NCBI GenBank assembly: GCA_037138595.1
Contig: JBAXIB010000010.1
Coordinates: 1 to 64,000, forward strand
Length of the DNA stretch: 64,000 nucleotides
Reading direction: 5' to 3'
Origin: UBA4742 sp037138595
GTDB lineage: Bacteria > Actinomycetota > Acidimicrobiia > Acidimicrobiales > Acidimicrobilacustridaceae
Shown: positions 43,796 to 52,815 of the stretch, in pieces
Layout: each line of letters starts with the position of its first letter
Position numbering within the stretch: position 1 is the first letter of the stretch
Position numbers and translations under genes: made by a program
Notes under the pieces: model-generated
Seen by the model: the letters and a program-made list of their open reading frames with translations, nothing else
Databases searched by the model: none
What the model was told of the DNA's origin: nothing

Positions 43796-44704
43796 GTGAC
43801 CATTGATCAAGACTCGGTCGTAATCGCGATCGACATTGGTGGCACCAAGATCGCAGCAGGCTTAGTCGATGCTGCTGGTGTGGTGTTGGAATCTCAGCAG
43901 ATCCCAACCCAACAACCGGGGCGTAGTGGCGAGGAACTTTTTAGCGCGATGATCGGCCTGGTGGCACGCGTCAGTGCGACGGCTCGCGAAAGGGGAGTTG
44001 CTGATCCGGTTGCTTGTGGAATTGGCTGCGGTGGACCGATGTTGCGCGGCGGTGTATCGGTTTCACCGCTGAACATTCCGCACTGGCGCAATTTTCCGTT
44101 GCGAGACCGTGTCGCCTCGGCACTCCAGCTTGAAACCGGCGTTGACAATGATGCCAAGGCGCTCGCCAGGGGCGAAGGTTGGATCGGTGCGGCTCAAGGT
44201 GTTGCGAATTATCTCGCCATGGTTGTTTCGACTGGCGTCGGGGGTGGGATAGTTCTTGATGGTCGGCTGCTACATGGCACCCAAGCCAACGCGGGACACA
44301 TTGGTCACATCACCGTTGAGCCACAGGGTCGAAGCTGTCGATGTGGAAACGTTGGCTGCCTTGAGGCCGAAGCCTCGGGCACCGCAATCGCTGCGATCAC
44401 TGGTCGACCCGCCGCGGAAGCAACGGCGGAAGTCATCGAGCGGACGGGCCGTTTGGTTGGCCAAGCAGTCGCGACGGTGGCGACGTTGCTTGATCTGCAA
44501 TTAGCGGTCGTGGCTGGCTCAGTTGCGCTCGGGTTCGGCGAACGATTTTTTGCTGCTGCTCAGGCCGAGATCGATACTCGAGCGCGTTTGGAATTCGCAC
44601 GAGACTGTGCAATCCGACCGGCGGCACTAGGCGCCGAAGCGCCGTTAGTGGGCGCTGCTGCTATTGGGTTCCAACTCATTGGCTGGCCAATCGGCATCGA
44701 GTGA
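43796..44704 (+). CDS. ROK-family sugar kinase (second copy)
   Basis: The 302-aa product has AIDIGGTKIAAGLV, the catalytic VDNDAKALA and STGVGGG. AGHIGHITVEP and the zinc site CRCGNVGCLE follow. It has no N-terminal HTH, so it is an enzyme and not a NagC-like repressor. A GTG 33 bases earlier is an alternative start. The substrate may be glucose, N-acetylmannosamine or another hexose; HIGH with EASG fits several. It follows the DUF3040 gene on the same strand. Confidence 0.83.
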   Translation: MTIDQDSVVIAIDIGGTKIAAGLVDAAGVVLESQQIPTQQPGRSGEELFSAMIGLVARVSATARERGVADPVACGIGCGGPMLRGGVSVSPLNIPHWRNFPLRDRVASALQLETGVDNDAKALARGEGWIGAAQGVANYLAMVVSTGVGGGIVLDGRLLHGTQANAGHIGHITVEPQGRSCRCGNVGCLEAEASGTAIAAITGRPAAEATAEVIERTGRLVGQAVATVATLLDLQLAVVAGSVALGFGERFFAAAQAEIDTRARLEFARDCAIRPAALGAEAPLVGAAAIGFQLIGWPIGIE

Positions 44705-44780
44705 GACGTAACCATGTGGCAGTCGACCGGCGCTCGATGCCGAGGTATCGCTGCGTCTCAAGCGGCTAGCGTTGCCGCTC

Positions 44781-46037
44781 ATGGACCCGACCTATTCGAT
44801 TGAAGCTGAGGCATACCGAGAAAAGATTCAGGCGTTCTTGGCCGAACACTTGCCCGCTCAATGGCAGGGAATCGGAGCGCTCGAACGACATGAGGCTGAG
44901 CAATTCACCGCTGATTGGCGAGTGATTCTTCATAGCAACCATCTGCTGGCGGCGTCTTGGCCGGCCGAATATGGCGGCGGGGGATTAAGTCAACTCGAGC
45001 AGGTGATTTTGGTTGAGGAGTTTTTCAAAGCTGGCGTGCCAGTCGGTGCTGGCAACGATGTATTCGGGATCCAAATGGTCGGCAATACCATCTTGGAATG
45101 GGGCACCGATGAGCAGAAGGCCTCTTTTTTGCCCCGCATTTTGTCGGGTGAGGACATCTGGTGCCAAGGCTATTCGGAGCCAAACGCCGGCTCTGACCTG
45201 GGAAATTTGGGGTGTCGAGCTGACCTGGACGGCGACGAATGGGTCATTAACGGCCAAAAGATTTGGACGTCCGCCGGACACCTAGCAAATTGGATTTTCG
45301 TGCTCGCGCGAAGTGACGCCGACGTGCCTAAGCATAAAGGAATCACCTTCTTGCTGGTGCCGATGGATCAAGTCGGTATCGAGGTGCGGCCAATCAAAAT
45401 GATCACCGGGGACTCGGAGTTCAACGAAGTTTTCTTTACCAATGCACGTTGTGCCAAGAGCAATGTTGTGGGCGGGATTAATAACGGTTGGGCTGTCGCG
45501 ATGACGTTGTTGGGTTACGAGCGAGGCGAGGCAGCCGCAACGTTTCCGATCATGTTTCGAACTGAACTCACTCGTTTGATGGCCTTAGCAAGTGAGCGTG
45601 GCCGGAGCGAAGATCACATGATCCGACAACGGCTCGCCATGGCCTATAGCCAAGTTGAAATTATGCGTTACCTAGGCATGCGTACATTGACGAAGTACCT
45701 CGCAGGCGGTCACCCCGGGCCTGACTCGTCAATCTTCAAGTTGTATTGGAGCGAATACCACCGGATCGTCACCGAACTCGCGGTCGACATTCTTGGCGCT
45801 GACGCGTTAATCCCGTCGGGACGATGGCCAACAAATGCGTTCCAAACTGACGATTCGGGCGCACCGAACGACAGTGCTTCATGGGTCGGAACGTTTCTGG
45901 TTGCACGAGCTGGCACTATTTATGCAGGCACTTCCCAGGTGCAGCGAAATATCATCGGTGAAATGGTGCTCGGCTTACCAAAAGAGCCGGGTGGAGTCCG
46001 AGGAACATGGCGAGAACTGCAGCAGCAACGGGTGTGA
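44781..46037 (+). CDS. Acyl-CoA dehydrogenase
   Basis: The 418-aa product has the family's three regions: a helical N-terminus with SWPAEYGGGGLSQLEQVIL, a beta middle with YSEPNAGSDLGNLGC and INGQKIWTSAGH, and a helical C-terminus ending GTSQVQRNIIGEMVLG. It oxidises acyl-CoA esters with FAD. The type, including the QRNIIGE end, resembles actinobacterial FadE enzymes for sterol or branched acyl chains, but the substrate cannot be read. ATG 44781 is chosen over an upstream TTG. It overlaps the next small gene by GTGA. Confidence 0.88.
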   Translation: MDPTYSIEAEAYREKIQAFLAEHLPAQWQGIGALERHEAEQFTADWRVILHSNHLLAASWPAEYGGGGLSQLEQVILVEEFFKAGVPVGAGNDVFGIQMVGNTILEWGTDEQKASFLPRILSGEDIWCQGYSEPNAGSDLGNLGCRADLDGDEWVINGQKIWTSAGHLANWIFVLARSDADVPKHKGITFLLVPMDQVGIEVRPIKMITGDSEFNEVFFTNARCAKSNVVGGINNGWAVAMTLLGYERGEAAATFPIMFRTELTRLMALASERGRSEDHMIRQRLAMAYSQVEIMRYLGMRTLTKYLAGGHPGPDSSIFKLYWSEYHRIVTELAVDILGADALIPSGRWPTNAFQTDDSGAPNDSASWVGTFLVARAGTIYAGTSQVQRNIIGEMVLGLPKEPGGVRGTWRELQQQRV

Positions 46038-46312
46038 GTGATCGACCAGGTACGTTGAGTCCACGCTGGGCTGCTCGGGCTGGGTTGGCGGTGCTTCGCC
46101 ATCCAAGCCTTTGGACAACATCGCTTCGTCAGGTGCGATTGTTGGCGCCTACTGGATGGTGGAAGCACTGGCCCTTTGTGCCGCTGCCAGATCCGGACTA
46201 TTTGCGATTCCGTATGCAAACCGCTTACGGCGATTCCGAACGAGAACCCGATCCATCCGATCTCGTGACCTATCTGCACTGGTGCCGGGCATGGCCGCGA
46301 CTCACCCGTTAA
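46034..46312 (+). CDS. Small conserved-type protein of unknown function
   Basis: The 92-aa basic product is rich in Trp and Arg and has segments LAPTGWWKHWPFVPLPDPDYLRFR (read in parts) and DLVTYLHWCR. The WWKHWPFVPLP stretch looks conserved and structural. The GTG start overlaps the acyl-CoA dehydrogenase stop, so the genes are co-translated. I do not know its function. Confidence 0.65.
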   Translation: MSDRPGTLSPRWAARAGLAVLRHPSLWTTSLRQVRLLAPTGWWKHWPFVPLPDPDYLRFRMQTAYGDSEREPDPSDLVTYLHWCRAWPRLTR

Positions 46313-46366
46313 GCAGACAGGAAAACAGCCCGTCATGGGTTGGGTCATCCCGGTAGCCTTCGACGA

Positions 46367-46873
46367 ATGGGCCGTTCGCTGGTTCTCAATGTCACCTATG
46401 AGCCACTCTCTATCGTGTCGGATCGCCGGGCGGTGGTCCTGGTGCTGAGCGAAAAGGCCAACGTGTTACACGAGTCAGGTGAGGTAGTGCATTCCGAACG
46501 GTTGAGCATTCCGGTGCCGTCAGTCGTGCGGTTGCGATCATTCGTCCGAGTTCCGTTTCAACATCGGGCAACGATTAGTCGAAAGGGTATTTTTGTTCGC
46601 GACGGCGGCATGTGTCAGTACTGCAACGCTCGTGCCGAAAGCATCGATCACGTGATCCCGCGAAGTCGCGGCGGTTTGCACGAATGGGAAAATGTCGTCG
46701 CCGCGTGTCGGCGTTGCAACACCGCAAAGCGTGACCGTTACCTCCACGAGACGTCGATGGAGCTTCGCGAAACACCTCACGCACCCCGCCACCTCAGTTG
46801 GATAGCGGTAGCCGTTGGTCGAGTTCCCGAGCAATGGGAGCCCTATCTCGGCGGTACAGCGATTCCGGCATGA
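46367..46873 (+). CDS. HNH endonuclease
   Basis: The 168-aa product has an N-terminal segment VLNVTYEPLSIVSDRRAVVL and then the HNH/Zn finger domain: CQYCNARAESIDHVIPRSRGG and NVVAACRRCNTAKRDR, with Cys pairs and the His-Asn-His catalytic core. This form, about 170 aa, is common in free-living actinobacteria as a chromosomal housekeeping-like gene, not in a mobile element. Its target is unknown. It ends one base before the menC start. Confidence 0.85.
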   Translation: MGRSLVLNVTYEPLSIVSDRRAVVLVLSEKANVLHESGEVVHSERLSIPVPSVVRLRSFVRVPFQHRATISRKGIFVRDGGMCQYCNARAESIDHVIPRSRGGLHEWENVVAACRRCNTAKRDRYLHETSMELRETPHAPRHLSWIAVAVGRVPEQWEPYLGGTAIPA

Positions 46874-46874
46874 C

Positions 46875-48110
46875 GTGACCGCATCCAAACTTTTTTTGGC
46901 CGACCACTGGTCGGAAGAATTACGGGCCGGTGGCGCCGATGACGGGTCACCGTCACAGGCAATCGTTGCGGCCGAACTGATTCGCGTTCGACTTCCGCTT
47001 CGCCACGCATTGGTGTCCGCTCATGGCACCGAGTCGATTCGTGAAATCGTCCTCGTTCGGCTGATTGCTCGGGATGGAGTCGAAGGTTGGGGTGAATGCA
47101 GCGCGTTGGAAGCGCCGACCTATAGCGATGAATACACCGACGGTGCGTGGATGATGTTGCGCGACCACTTGGTACCGGCGTTGCTCGCAAGTCGAACGTC
47201 ACCCGACATTGGGCGCGGGCATCCCATGGCACGAACTGCGATTTCCACGGCGATGATTGATGTGCATCTTCGAAGGCAGCAGATTTCGCTTGCCCAAGCT
47301 CTCGGCGCATCTCCCGACGCGAGGCTGTCGTGGACCGCAGTCGTAGGAATGCCAACCATGGCAAACTCCGACGTGACCCACACCGCTGACGAAGCAGTTG
47401 ACCTGGGAGCGGAAGGTTTGAAGATCAAAGTTGATCCGACATGTGGCGCTGGTGTTGTAGGTGAGTTCTTGGCCGAGTTCGCGGCGATGCCGCTGGCAGT
47501 CGATGCGAATGGGAGTTATCACGGCCACGAGCAGGCCATGGTCGAGTTGGCAGACAAGTTGTCGAACGCTACCCACCAATGGCGGTCTAAGCACCCGATT
47601 CGTGGTGCAATAGCGCCGCGTGTCTATGTGGAACAACCGCTGCCCCGAGTTGATCTCGCCGGTACTGCAGTGCTCGCTGGTCAACTAGCGCTGCCAGTGG
47701 CGTTAGACGAATCAATCGGCTCGTCCGCTGATGTCGTGTCGGCATGCGACCTTGCAGCATGCCGAATTGTGAATCTGAAACCAGCACGCGTCGGTGGCAT
47801 CGAAAACGCGATGACACTCCTCGGTTCAGTCGGCGTTCGTCATTCGGGTGAGGTTCCGACGATGTTCTTGGGCGGAATGGTTGAAACTGGAGTTGGCCGG
47901 GCCACAGCATTGGCCGTCGGCGTTGCACTTGGACTTGAGGCAACTGATCTTGGTCCAAGCGGTTGGTATTTCGACGATGACATTTCCGAGCCGATTGCGT
48001 TAGGCGACGATGGCTTGATGCACGCGCCGACCGGCCACGGAATCGGCGTGACACCCCGCACGGATCGGTTGCTCACCACCCTTGTAGAACGCATCACCCT
48101 TCGCCGATGA
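46875..48110 (+). CDS. menC: o-Succinylbenzoate synthase (enolase superfamily)
   Basis: The 411-aa product has the muconate-lactonising-enzyme layout. An N-terminal capping domain has RLPLRHALVSAHG and GWGECSALEAPTYSDE. The barrel holds catalytic LKIKVDPT, metal-binding DANGSY and VEQPL, DESIGS, NLKPARVGG and GGMVETGVGR. These fit MenC of menaquinone synthesis; an N-acylamino-acid racemase is the alternative. No other men gene is in the window. An N-terminal extension of about 35 residues precedes the fold. It overlaps the next gene by ATGA. Confidence 0.83.
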   Translation: MTASKLFLADHWSEELRAGGADDGSPSQAIVAAELIRVRLPLRHALVSAHGTESIREIVLVRLIARDGVEGWGECSALEAPTYSDEYTDGAWMMLRDHLVPALLASRTSPDIGRGHPMARTAISTAMIDVHLRRQQISLAQALGASPDARLSWTAVVGMPTMANSDVTHTADEAVDLGAEGLKIKVDPTCGAGVVGEFLAEFAAMPLAVDANGSYHGHEQAMVELADKLSNATHQWRSKHPIRGAIAPRVYVEQPLPRVDLAGTAVLAGQLALPVALDESIGSSADVVSACDLAACRIVNLKPARVGGIENAMTLLGSVGVRHSGEVPTMFLGGMVETGVGRATALAVGVALGLEATDLGPSGWYFDDDISEPIALGDDGLMHAPTGHGIGVTPRTDRLLTTLVERITLRR

Positions 48111-48835
48111 CCGCCAGCGGGTTTGAATCGCCGGGCGGCGAAAAACGGATTGCGGAATTGGTTGAGCAGTCGGTGGTTGGCCAATGGAAGGTCGAGCGAT
48201 GGCGGGGGGCAGCCGAGGCACTTCACGGGCAGATTTGGCCTGATCCGCTGGTGCCCACGATGTGGTTGCTTGAGTTAGATCGACCGGCATTGGTGCTCGG
48301 TTCGACCCAATCGGAACGCGACGTTGATACGGCGAAGCTTCAAGCCATGGGTATCGAACTGGCTCATCGCCACAGCGGCGGAGGTGCGGTGCTGCTCGAA
48401 CCAGGATCGTCGCTTTGGATCGACCTGTTGGTTCCAAAAGGGCATGCCGTTTGGGTAGAAGACATCAGTCAGTCGTTTCAATGGCTCGGTTCGCTTTGGG
48501 CATCGACGTTGCGCGACTTGGGATATGTGGCTGAAGTTCATGGACCGGCGATGGTCACGACGAGCGAGAGCGCCAAGGTTTGTTTCGCCGGACTCGGCCC
48601 GGGCGAGGTGTCGTGTGCAGGCTCGAAGGCAGTCGGCTTTTCTCAACGTCGCACTCGAGTCGGAGCGCGATTCCAGACCGTCGTCTATCAAACGTGGAAT
48701 CCTGAACCGCTCTCGGTGCTGAGCGGCCTGACGATGAGCGCGTTGCCAGCCGTGTTTGAGGTCGACAAGTCATTGCCCAGTGTTGAGTCAGCTTTTCTTC
48801 GTCAACTCCGAAACATCACCACCGACGAGTGGTGA
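48107..48835 (+). CDS. Lipoate-protein ligase A-like protein
   Basis: The 242-aa product has the BPL/LplA/LipB fold: LVLGSTQSERDVD, then RHSGGGAVLLEPGSSLWIDLLVP and GSKAVGFSQRRTR, where the Lys is the active-site residue. Family members attach lipoate or octanoate to E2 and H proteins. The sequence is shorter and more divergent than LplA, so it could be an octanoyl transferase (LipM-like). It overlaps menC by 4 bases. Confidence 0.75.
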   Translation: MTASGFESPGGEKRIAELVEQSVVGQWKVERWRGAAEALHGQIWPDPLVPTMWLLELDRPALVLGSTQSERDVDTAKLQAMGIELAHRHSGGGAVLLEPGSSLWIDLLVPKGHAVWVEDISQSFQWLGSLWASTLRDLGYVAEVHGPAMVTTSESAKVCFAGLGPGEVSCAGSKAVGFSQRRTRVGARFQTVVYQTWNPEPLSVLSGLTMSALPAVFEVDKSLPSVESAFLRQLRNITTDEW

Positions 48836-48850
48836 CCGCTTAGGTCAACT

Positions 48851-48865
48851 CGGGCATCGGGCCCG
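48851..48865. terminator. Hairpin between convergent genes
   Basis: CGGGC-ATCGG-GCCCG is a 5-bp stem with a 5-base loop in the 53-base gap between the lplA-like gene and the convergent LPKTG gene. There is no strong T-run. It is a plausible shared terminator. Confidence 0.4.
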
Positions 48866-48888
48866 TTGTCGCTTTGCGCGAGGTGTAC

Positions 48889-49476
48889 CTAGACCGAAGT
48901 GGTATCTGAAACCGAACTGTCCATGGTTTCGTCGTCGCGGCTAGTTCGGCGCCTCGTGACGAAGACGAGTCCGGCTCCGACGAGGACCAGTGCGACTGCC
49001 AGACGGGTGAGGGGCCACGCGTTGCTGCCGGTTTTCGGCAACCGCTGCTCGCCGAGAACCCTTGTGACGTCTTCGCCGAGGACCTTGACCGTCGTGGTGA
49101 TCTTGAGTGGGTCACACGTTGCGCAGATAGTGATTTCGCCAGACGCATCCATGGGGACGGTGATGGGGGCGACGAAGTTGCCCTGCGCATCAGGAGTCAC
49201 CGTGGCGACGTCAGTTGTCCCTACCTGGATGACGATCGGAACTCCGGGGGGGAAACCTCGGCCAGTGATTTCAATGGTGTCGCCTGGGTTGGCCGACGCA
49301 GGATCAGCCATGATGGTCGAAGTGCCTTCGTAAATTGCTGCGATTGTCGAGCAGTCATTACCGGCGGTTTCGGCCGATGCGCCGGGCGCCGCGAGAGTGA
49401 CCGAAAGGCCGAGTGTCATGGTGAGCACGAGAAGTGCTGAACCAACTCGGCTAAGGAACTGGGACGGTCCTGACAT
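48889..49476 (-). CDS. LPxTG cell-wall-anchored surface protein
   Basis: The 195-aa product has a Sec signal peptide (cleavage near ASAETA). A single beta-type domain follows (about 50-130, IMADPASANPGDTIEITGRGFPPG), which resembles IPT/TIG-like surface domains, with a Cys pair CATC. The sorting motif is LPKTG at 146-150, then a transmembrane helix at 156-174 and RRRTSR. A further 16 mostly acidic and polar residues follow, longer than usual for a sortase substrate. No sortase gene is in the window. The ATG at 49476 has a GAAGGAA site upstream. Confidence 0.82.
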   Translation of the reverse strand: MSGPSQFLSRVGSALLVLTMTLGLSVTLAAPGASAETAGNDCSTIAAIYEGTSTIMADPASANPGDTIEITGRGFPPGVPIVIQVGTTDVATVTPDAQGNFVAPITVPMDASGEITICATCDPLKITTTVKVLGEDVTRVLGEQRLPKTGSNAWPLTRLAVALVLVGAGLVFVTRRRTSRDDETMDSSVSDTTSV

Positions 49477-49567
49477 GGCGCGATTCCTTCGAGAGGATTG
49501 AGCTACGAACAGCCCCATGATGGCAGGGTCGGCCAAATCAGTCCACCTCGGTTTGCTGAAGGTTGTT

Positions 49568-51922
49568 TCAGTCGTTGCCACTCCATGGCCGAATCACCAT
49601 GTTCTCCGACAACGAGAAGCTGTCGTGCCACGCCGAATTGCTGCGGTGCCCTGCCTTTTGGACCGTGATGTCCATGAGGTCATCGCTGGCGGCCGGCTGG
49701 TGGGCAAGCACGAGTTTGTAGGGCCCGGGGGTGACAAAACCATGGAGGCGGAACGTGAGATTCACCGTCGAACCGCGCGGAATATCAACGGTGACCGAGT
49801 AGGTATTGACGCCAGCATCTGGCTGCGACGTTGCGGGAAGCGTTGTGTCATCCCGCTGAATCTCGCCTAATTCGAGCGCCGAATAGACCGAAACAAGTGA
49901 CGTGTTGGTGCCGATTGGCCGAGGATTGGCGCGTTTTTCGATGAAGTCGCGGTTGCTCGACACATACGTGGGAAGGCCGTCAGGCGCATTGTTGGTCAAC
50001 TCGACGGTCACAACGGCGTCGACTTCGCCGCTGCTCGCGTCAGTTGTGGCGTCGTAGTGGACCCGCCGTTCGAGAAACGAATCGAGTTTATTCGGGCCCT
50101 TATTTGCGGTCCGAAGCCCAAACAGGTCGCCGCCACTGGCATTGGGAAACGCGCCTGTCGCATTGATTGAGGTGAGGAGTTGGTCGGCGGCGGGACTCAG
50201 TGCAACAAACGCGAGGCGCCCTTGGCTGAATGCTGGGGATAGGACGCTAAACAGGGATTGGGGCGGTTCAAGTTCGCCATTGATGATTTGGTCGAAGGTT
50301 GCGTGCGCTATCTCGGAAAGGAAATCGAATCGGTCGGCTCGATCCGAGAAGTTGATGTACTGATCCCGGAGTAAGAATTCGGCGACGTTGCTGGTGTTGA
50401 GCGAAAGTTCGAGACCGTCAACTTTCACTGGACCGCTTAACGACAACAGCGCCGCAAGGCCGTAGGGGTCGGCGTACAACACGCCGTCGATATGTTCACC
50501 CAAAAGCGGTTCATAGACCGCGGCGGCCATCTTCGCATCAGTTGGAAAATCTGGTGTCGCGGTCACGTTGCCAGGATTGGTCGCAATGAAATAGGGCCCG
50601 TATCGAGACGCAAGCTCGGGAGTGGTGGCCATCGGGTTCACCGCTGGATCGGTGATCAATTCGGCCGTGCGACCGGTGCGGCCCATCGACACTTTTCCAG
50701 CGGTCGCATTGAGCTCGACATAGGCGCCGACATATCCGCCACCGAAGCGAGATTCCGCTGGGTTCCCAAAGAGGACGAGGTAATGCCGTGGTCCATCTTG
50801 CCCAAGCATCGAGGGAACCAAATCGATGGCTTGGCCAACTTTTTCCGCTTCGCCGAGGGTCACGTCGAGATGGCTCAGCAAGTTGCCGATGCGATGAATC
50901 AGCGGTGGGATCATCCAGGTGGTGTTGACGGCGTGGATGCGTTCCGACGAGCTCTTGAGCTGGGAAGTCGCTGCGGCTACCGGAGCCGAGATCGACGCAA
51001 TGAGACTGAGGTCTACCTGACCATGTCGAGGCGAAATGTGGTCATACGGAACCGCTCGCGCGAATTCCGCACTGTCCTGCGCGACGTCATGTCCGGAATC
51101 GGCGAGTTCAACCATCGCCGCCGCGTAAGTCCCGAGGATGGGTATTGCTCGTGCGGGCCGAGCCCATGGAGCGTCGAAACGACGAGTTGCTTGCGAGAAG
51201 GATTTTGCTGATTGGTCAAGTCGTTTTTCGGCTTCGATTTGGTCACCGTGTTCGGCGGCGTACAGCCCAAATTGCGCGTGCCGAATACCTTGACTCATGA
51301 CTGTCCGCCCGCTGAGCGCGGCGACTGCGAAGCCGCAGGTCGCGATGACGACAAAACTCCCTACCGTGATGCCGCTAAGGATCAGTCGACGGCGGGGTAG
51401 GGGAGCGAGACTGTGCCACGCGGTCCAAACCATGGGGACACACGCGACCACGGCTAGAACTGTCCAAATGCCGGTTGGTGGGGGCGATGGGACCAACGCG
51501 GTGGGTGTCGTTGGCAGTCGCACCAGCAGGTCGATGCCGATCGCGCCAGTGACTGCGCCGAGAATCGGATGAGGCTTTTCAGAACCGACCATCGTTATCG
51601 CCAGCACCACCATGGCGATCAAGCCGATGAGACCAAGCCCATTCGAGGCGAGAACAGTGCCAGGGGCCAAGACGAGTAGCAAGGTCCACGGTGCTGATCG
51701 ACTGGCCATCCAGGTAAGCAAGCCCGCGACCGCGCCGGTGACGATGATGTCGCCTGGTCGCCATCCCGACGGGTGGCATCCGGCACTTGCCGCGCTGATC
51801 GCGGCCGCGACCACGACGATGCCAATGACCACGTTGGTCAGACTCAATCGAGGCTGGAAGTGCCCGGAGTCGGTTGACTCCGTTGCGATCATGGTTGGGG
51901 CCGGTCTCTTGATTTTTGGCAT
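49568..51922 (-). CDS. DUF4012-family membrane protein
   Basis: The 784-aa product begins with about six hydrophobic helices in the first 220 residues. A large extracytoplasmic region follows, whose core (YLVLFGNPAESRFGGGYVGAY...GVLYADPYGLAALLSLSGPV) is typical of DUF4012. A beta-rich C-terminus completes it. The family occurs in actinobacterial envelope and polysaccharide loci. Function is unknown. It has sequence similarity in spirit to LytR-CpsA-Psr proteins, but this is not established. It is followed by the LPKTG gene on the same strand. The start is uncertain: ATGs at 52000, 51922 and 51892 are all possible. Confidence 0.75.
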   Translation of the reverse strand: MPKIKRPAPTMIATESTDSGHFQPRLSLTNVVIGIVVVAAAISAASAGCHPSGWRPGDIIVTGAVAGLLTWMASRSAPWTLLLVLAPGTVLASNGLGLIGLIAMVVLAITMVGSEKPHPILGAVTGAIGIDLLVRLPTTPTALVPSPPPTGIWTVLAVVACVPMVWTAWHSLAPLPRRRLILSGITVGSFVVIATCGFAVAALSGRTVMSQGIRHAQFGLYAAEHGDQIEAEKRLDQSAKSFSQATRRFDAPWARPARAIPILGTYAAAMVELADSGHDVAQDSAEFARAVPYDHISPRHGQVDLSLIASISAPVAAATSQLKSSSERIHAVNTTWMIPPLIHRIGNLLSHLDVTLGEAEKVGQAIDLVPSMLGQDGPRHYLVLFGNPAESRFGGGYVGAYVELNATAGKVSMGRTGRTAELITDPAVNPMATTPELASRYGPYFIATNPGNVTATPDFPTDAKMAAAVYEPLLGEHIDGVLYADPYGLAALLSLSGPVKVDGLELSLNTSNVAEFLLRDQYINFSDRADRFDFLSEIAHATFDQIINGELEPPQSLFSVLSPAFSQGRLAFVALSPAADQLLTSINATGAFPNASGGDLFGLRTANKGPNKLDSFLERRVHYDATTDASSGEVDAVVTVELTNNAPDGLPTYVSSNRDFIEKRANPRPIGTNTSLVSVYSALELGEIQRDDTTLPATSQPDAGVNTYSVTVDIPRGSTVNLTFRLHGFVTPGPYKLVLAHQPAASDDLMDITVQKAGHRSNSAWHDSFSLSENMVIRPWSGND

Positions 51923-52077
51923 GCGAGACGGCAAGTGTGCCCGATGGTGAGCGGTGCGCGCATGCAGGGTCCGATTTCTCGTTGCATGGAGCCTGTTCAC
52001 CGTCGAATCTCGGATTGGGTCGGTCAGTTGTTTCGGCCCAATTCGCTCAGTTGGGTTCCTTCGCTCGCCGGATTACT

Positions 52078-52650
52078 TCACTCAGCCGGACTGAGTCCTT
52101 GATCTGCAGTCAGCTGGAATGTGCGACCGCAACTGCATGTTTGGTCTGGTTTGATGCTTTGGCCACAGGTGCAAACCCAGCCAATTGCCCGGGCCGGTGC
52201 GCCGACCGCCAGCACATGGGCAGGGATGTCAGCGGTGACGACTGCTCCCGCTCCGATCATGGCCGACTCGCCAACGGTGACGCCGCAGACAATGGTGACA
52301 TTCGCGCCCAAGGTTGCGCCTTGCCGAATGCGAGTAGGGATGAATGCGCCGCCGGTGAGTGGAAAACCGACTCGGGGACGGAGGTCATTGGTGAAAGTGA
52401 CCCGAGGTCCAATGAATACGTCGCTTTCAATGGTGACGCCATCCCAAATCAGGCTGGCGTTCTTCACCGTCACGCGGTCGCCAATGTGAGCGCCACCTTC
52501 GACGAATACATGGTCGCAGATGTTGCAGTCTGCGCCAATGATCGCGCCTGGCAGGATGTGGACGAAGGCCCAAATTCGGGTGCCGGGCCCAATGTGATCG
52601 GATTCGCAGATGGCGGCTGGATGCACACTGACGGCCGGATCAACGCTCAT
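52078..52650 (-). CDS. Hexapeptide acetyltransferase with C-terminal zinc ribbon (WlbB/WbpD-like)
   Basis: The 190-aa product is a left-handed beta-helix acetyltransferase with repeated [I/V]GxxxxI units (IGPGTRIWAFVHI, IGADCNICDHVFV, IGDRVTVKNAS). TFTNDLRPR marks the 3-amino-sugar N-acetyltransferases such as WbpD and WlbB. Its C-terminal 30 residues add a Cys4 ribbon (CTCGQ and CSCGRT), which is not part of the standard enzyme. It would acetylate the 3-amino group of the UDP-2,3-diamino-uronic acid made by the genes at 54979-59351. It is on the opposite strand, 323 bases from the kinase gene. Confidence 0.85.
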   Translation of the reverse strand: MSVDPAVSVHPAAICESDHIGPGTRIWAFVHILPGAIIGADCNICDHVFVEGGAHIGDRVTVKNASLIWDGVTIESDVFIGPRVTFTNDLRPRVGFPLTGGAFIPTRIRQGATLGANVTIVCGVTVGESAMIGAGAVVTADIPAHVLAVGAPARAIGWVCTCGQSIKPDQTCSCGRTFQLTADQGLSPAE

Positions 52651-52815
52651 TGGGGTGAAGCTACCAAAGTCTGATCCTTGATCAGCGTGACTTCAGGTTC
52701 ATGAACCGATAAAGTCACGGAAAGTGGTCAAAACGACCGCTGGTCGTGATGTGGCTGGTTTGCTTAGTCGGTCGTGTCGTCGGTCTCCTGGCGGCCAGAG
52801 TACGGGGGGGGTTGG

